Source of the DNA: JAFEDN01 sp963832945
Lineage (GTDB): Bacteria > Pseudomonadota > Gammaproteobacteria > Coxiellales > Coxiellaceae
Direction: 5' to 3'
Assembly (NCBI GenBank): GCA_963832945.1
Contig: CAWHVV010000001.1
Location: forward strand, 20,048 to 84,047
DNA: 64,000 bases
Of the stretch, positions 62,092 to 64,000 are shown in pieces. How positions within the stretch are numbered: position 1 is the first letter of the stretch; each line of letters opens with the position of its first letter. A program made the position numbers and the translations under genes. The notes beneath the pieces are model-generated. The model ran no database searches. It was not told the origin of the DNA and saw nothing but the letters and a program-made list of their open reading frames with translations.

Positions 62092-62808
62092 TCAAGTTCG
62101 TTTAACTGATCAATTTAATAATTATGACCAAAGAACAAAAGCGATAGCCGAAGTAGTGTCTGATTTACGAAAAGATGGGACTGTTTCGGATTGGCGCAGC
62201 GAGCTATATCCTGTTGCGCCTGTCTATGGACAAAAGCCATTGTTGGCTCTGGAAAGATCAATTGCTCCATTTTTTGGGATTAAAACGTATGGCACTCACT
62301 TAAATGGCTACTATGAGAAAGATGGTCAAATTTGGGTTTGGATTGCGCAGCGCGCCCATCATCTGAAATTTGCCCCGGATAAGTTAGACAATTTGGCCGC
62401 AGGTGGTTTAACCTTAGGTCTGTCTCCCCAAGAAAATATGTTCAAGGAAGCGGTAGAAGAAGCGCAAATTCCTACTGAGTTATTAGCTAACATGCGGGGT
62501 ACGGGGGCGGTATGCTATCTGATGGATACCCTACGAGGGATTACCCCCGATACGATGTTCGTGTATGACCTTAAGCTTCCTGCTGATTTTAAGCCAACCA
62601 CAGATGGATCTGAAGTCGGCAATTTTGTCACATTTTCTTTAACGGAATTAGCAGAGTTGGTTTACGATACCGAGGATTTTAAATATAATTCTGCTTTGGT
62701 TATCCTCGATTTTTTGATTCGGGACGGGGGCATTTCTTCTGACCATCCTGAATACTTAGAAACCATCACCGCATTAAGGCGGCCTTTATTTGAAGAGGAT
62801 GTGAGTGG

Positions 62809-63801
62809 ATGGCAAAATCTGCGAATATAACGGATGGGCATCCCCGAACTATTTCAATTCGTTCTATTTATCAAGTCAAAAAATTACCGTTCTTAGCGCG
62901 CGCTTATCGTTATGTCTATGACTATCGGTCGCTCAGTCCACCTTCCCTGTTTCAAACCAATCGCAAAATAGGTTCACGTCTAGTGCGTTGGTTATTTAAG
63001 TCAGGATTCGGAAGTCGTCACGGACAGTTCACTATTCAAACTCCTCAAGGGAAACGCTATTGTGATATGGATATTAATAATAGTCAGTTTCATGCGATTT
63101 ATTTTCGTCGGTTTCAAGGAGGATATGAGCCGGAAGTGTGTGCTTTATTAGATGTTCTGGTTGAACAGGGGGATATTCAAACCTTCTATGATATTGGCGC
63201 CAATTGGGGATATTTTTCAGGCTATGTGGCGACGCATCCTTTATTTCGTGGAAAAGTCTGGGCTTTTGAGCCGCAAGTAACTGCTTTTGCAGACCTGAAA
63301 AAATTTGTGCAGCAGGCTAATTTGGAAGAGTCCATTGAATGCTATCAATTAGCTTTATCCAACATAGAGGGTTTAGGCCACATTCAATTACTGGATGGTT
63401 TTCATTCAGGGTTAGGGCAGTTATATTCGGGTGGCAATACTCCTATAAGAAAATTAGATGATTTGACTTTACCTTCTCCTGACCTTATTAAAATAGACGT
63501 TGAATCACATGAATATTTGGTCATCTTGGGTGCAATCCAAACGCTAGTAAACCATAGACCTTATTTAATTTTTGAAAGCCTGCCAACTGATCACACCAGC
63601 AGTCAAAAAATTTTATCAGAACTTTTTGCACTTCAGTATGATTGTTTTGAGATCAATTTTTCCCCCCTTCCAGATAGTTCAGGATATTATGTACTGAGAT
63701 TAATACCTATCATTATAAATTCAATATCCATGCAAAAACAAAATATTTTTGCCTGTCCTCATAGGAATCTACCCATTCGCATTCAAGATATTGGAGATTA
63801 G
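62809..63801 (+). CDS. FkbM family SAM-dependent methyltransferase
   Basis: This 330-aa protein has an FkbM methyltransferase core. The SAM motif is TFYDIGANWGYFSGY (about residues 120-134), the acidic end of strand 2 is VWAFEPQ, and the late LIKIDVESHEYLVILGA motif is the FkbM signature. The basic N-terminus (about 1-95) is family-variable. Such enzymes O-methylate sugars in polysaccharides or natural products. ATG 62809 overlaps the end of the Nudix frame by 22 bp, so the two were translationally coupled; the IS66 insertion may now have polar effects. Confidence 0.88.
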   Translation: MAKSANITDGHPRTISIRSIYQVKKLPFLARAYRYVYDYRSLSPPSLFQTNRKIGSRLVRWLFKSGFGSRHGQFTIQTPQGKRYCDMDINNSQFHAIYFRRFQGGYEPEVCALLDVLVEQGDIQTFYDIGANWGYFSGYVATHPLFRGKVWAFEPQVTAFADLKKFVQQANLEESIECYQLALSNIEGLGHIQLLDGFHSGLGQLYSGGNTPIRKLDDLTLPSPDLIKIDVESHEYLVILGAIQTLVNHRPYLIFESLPTDHTSSQKILSELFALQYDCFEINFSPLPDSSGYYVLRLIPIIINSISMQKQNIFACPHRNLPIRIQDIGD

Positions 63802-63909
63802 AGTCGTTTCATAACAGTAATTGCTAACCCTAAAGATTATTGCAGTGGAAATGACGATGAATTAAAGTAATGACTTAAAAGTAGGGCTTCGGCTTATTTG
63901 ATTTTCAAG

Positions 63910-64000
63910 CGCCAAATTTTTTGGGGTATATTTCGGGGTATATTATGAATTAACCCATAGTAATTACCTTATAGATCAATGTGTTATATTATGAATTAAA
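63910..64000. repeat. Short direct repeats at the right edge
   Basis: GGGGTATAT occurs twice (TTTGGGGTATATTTCGGGGTATATTATGAATT, split here as TTTGGGGTATAT and CGGGGTATATTATGAATT), and TATTATGAATTA recurs at the very end of the window. From memory, paired GGGGTATA repeats are common just outside tyrosine-integrase genes and attachment sites. With only the edge visible this is a lead, not an assignment. Confidence 0.3.

Larger units (their letters stand above)
60264..62830 (+). pseudogene. DUF4743-Nudix hydrolase interrupted by an IS66-type element
   Basis: The first 53 codons (MSFLNRLDACNHFDRQSV to DNDQV) end at 60423. After the element and one 8-bp duplicate the frame resumes (VRLTDQFNNYDQRTKA) and runs to 62830. 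The restored protein of about 299 aa has an N-terminal DUF4743-like domain and a Nudix box (GGLTLGLSPQENMFKEAVEEAQI, quoted in two overlapping parts: GGLTLGLSPQEN and FKEAVEEAQI). This is the thiamine-pyrophosphokinase-related Nudix type. AAGGAG precedes ATG 60264. The downstream half could only be expressed from an internal start. Confidence 0.85.

Overview
The window looks like accessory DNA from a host-associated gammaproteobacterium, most likely of the Legionellales (Coxiellaceae- or Legionella-like). The reasons are a genomic-island type IV secretion/conjugation cluster, GacA/LetA-like regulators, two SecB chaperones, a Fis regulator, moderate-to-low GC, many insertion sequences, and several very large eukaryote-like proteins (a kinase-NACHT-WD40 protein and cadherin-like giants). 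This placement comes from gene content; there is no rRNA or tRNA to confirm it.

Layout. (1) 1-9461: the end of a PFGI-1/GI-T4SS-class integrative conjugative element (ICE) transfer module: TraU-like protein, PFL_4711-type protein, TraG-N protein, two small paralogous membrane proteins, TraD coupling protein, a TraI_2 (MobH-type) relaxase that seems to have lost its HD metal-binding residues, and a PFL_4669-type protein. (2) 10.8-21.2 kb: the ICE DNA-processing module: SSB, two RadC-like/DUF3577-like pairs, DUF3275, a DUF6094-type methyltransferase and a DEAH helicase. Almost every gene here is preceded by a stem-loop, an A/T tract and a strong Shine-Dalgarno. The helicase is split by a group II intron. 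(3) 21.2-34.3 kb: after an IS4 remnant, two copies of a secB + giant-protein module. (4) 34.4-41.5 kb: an Rpn-type nuclease, a broken LuxR gene, an ISAs1 element, and a signalling cluster (SAH-hydrolase-like enzyme, PAS histidine kinase, CheY-like regulator, frameshifted LuxR-type response regulator). (5) 41.7-49.0 kb, minus strand: a 7.3-kb NLR-like gene: pseudokinase, pseudo-NACHT, TKL-like kinase, NACHT, pentapeptide repeats, WD40 propeller. One single-base frameshift interrupts it. (6) 49.0-52.7 kb: a gene-poor, palindrome-rich stretch, a strong promoter, and a tyrosine integrase interrupted by IS982. (7) 52.8-58.2 kb: an operon of effector-like unknowns, Fis, and a KfrA-like repressor with a palindromic operator. 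(8) 58.4-60.1 kb: an Hcp protein fused to a SleB-type cell-wall hydrolase, with a probable periplasmic immunity gene. (9) 60.2-63.8 kb: a Nudix gene interrupted by an IS66-type element, and an FkbM methyltransferase.

How it fits together. The left third is a conjugative element whose integrase (IS982), helicase (intron plus indel) and relaxase (lost motif residues) all look compromised, so it is probably no longer mobile by itself. It carries or adjoins cargo aimed at hosts and competitors. The most novel-looking candidates are the duplicated SecB/giant-protein modules, the tandem kinase-NACHT architecture with a dead first copy, the Hcp-hydrolase/immunity pair, and the repeated leader stem-loops of the DNA-processing module. 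Several genes are broken by one-base or short-repeat indels; whether these are real decay or assembly errors should be settled first.
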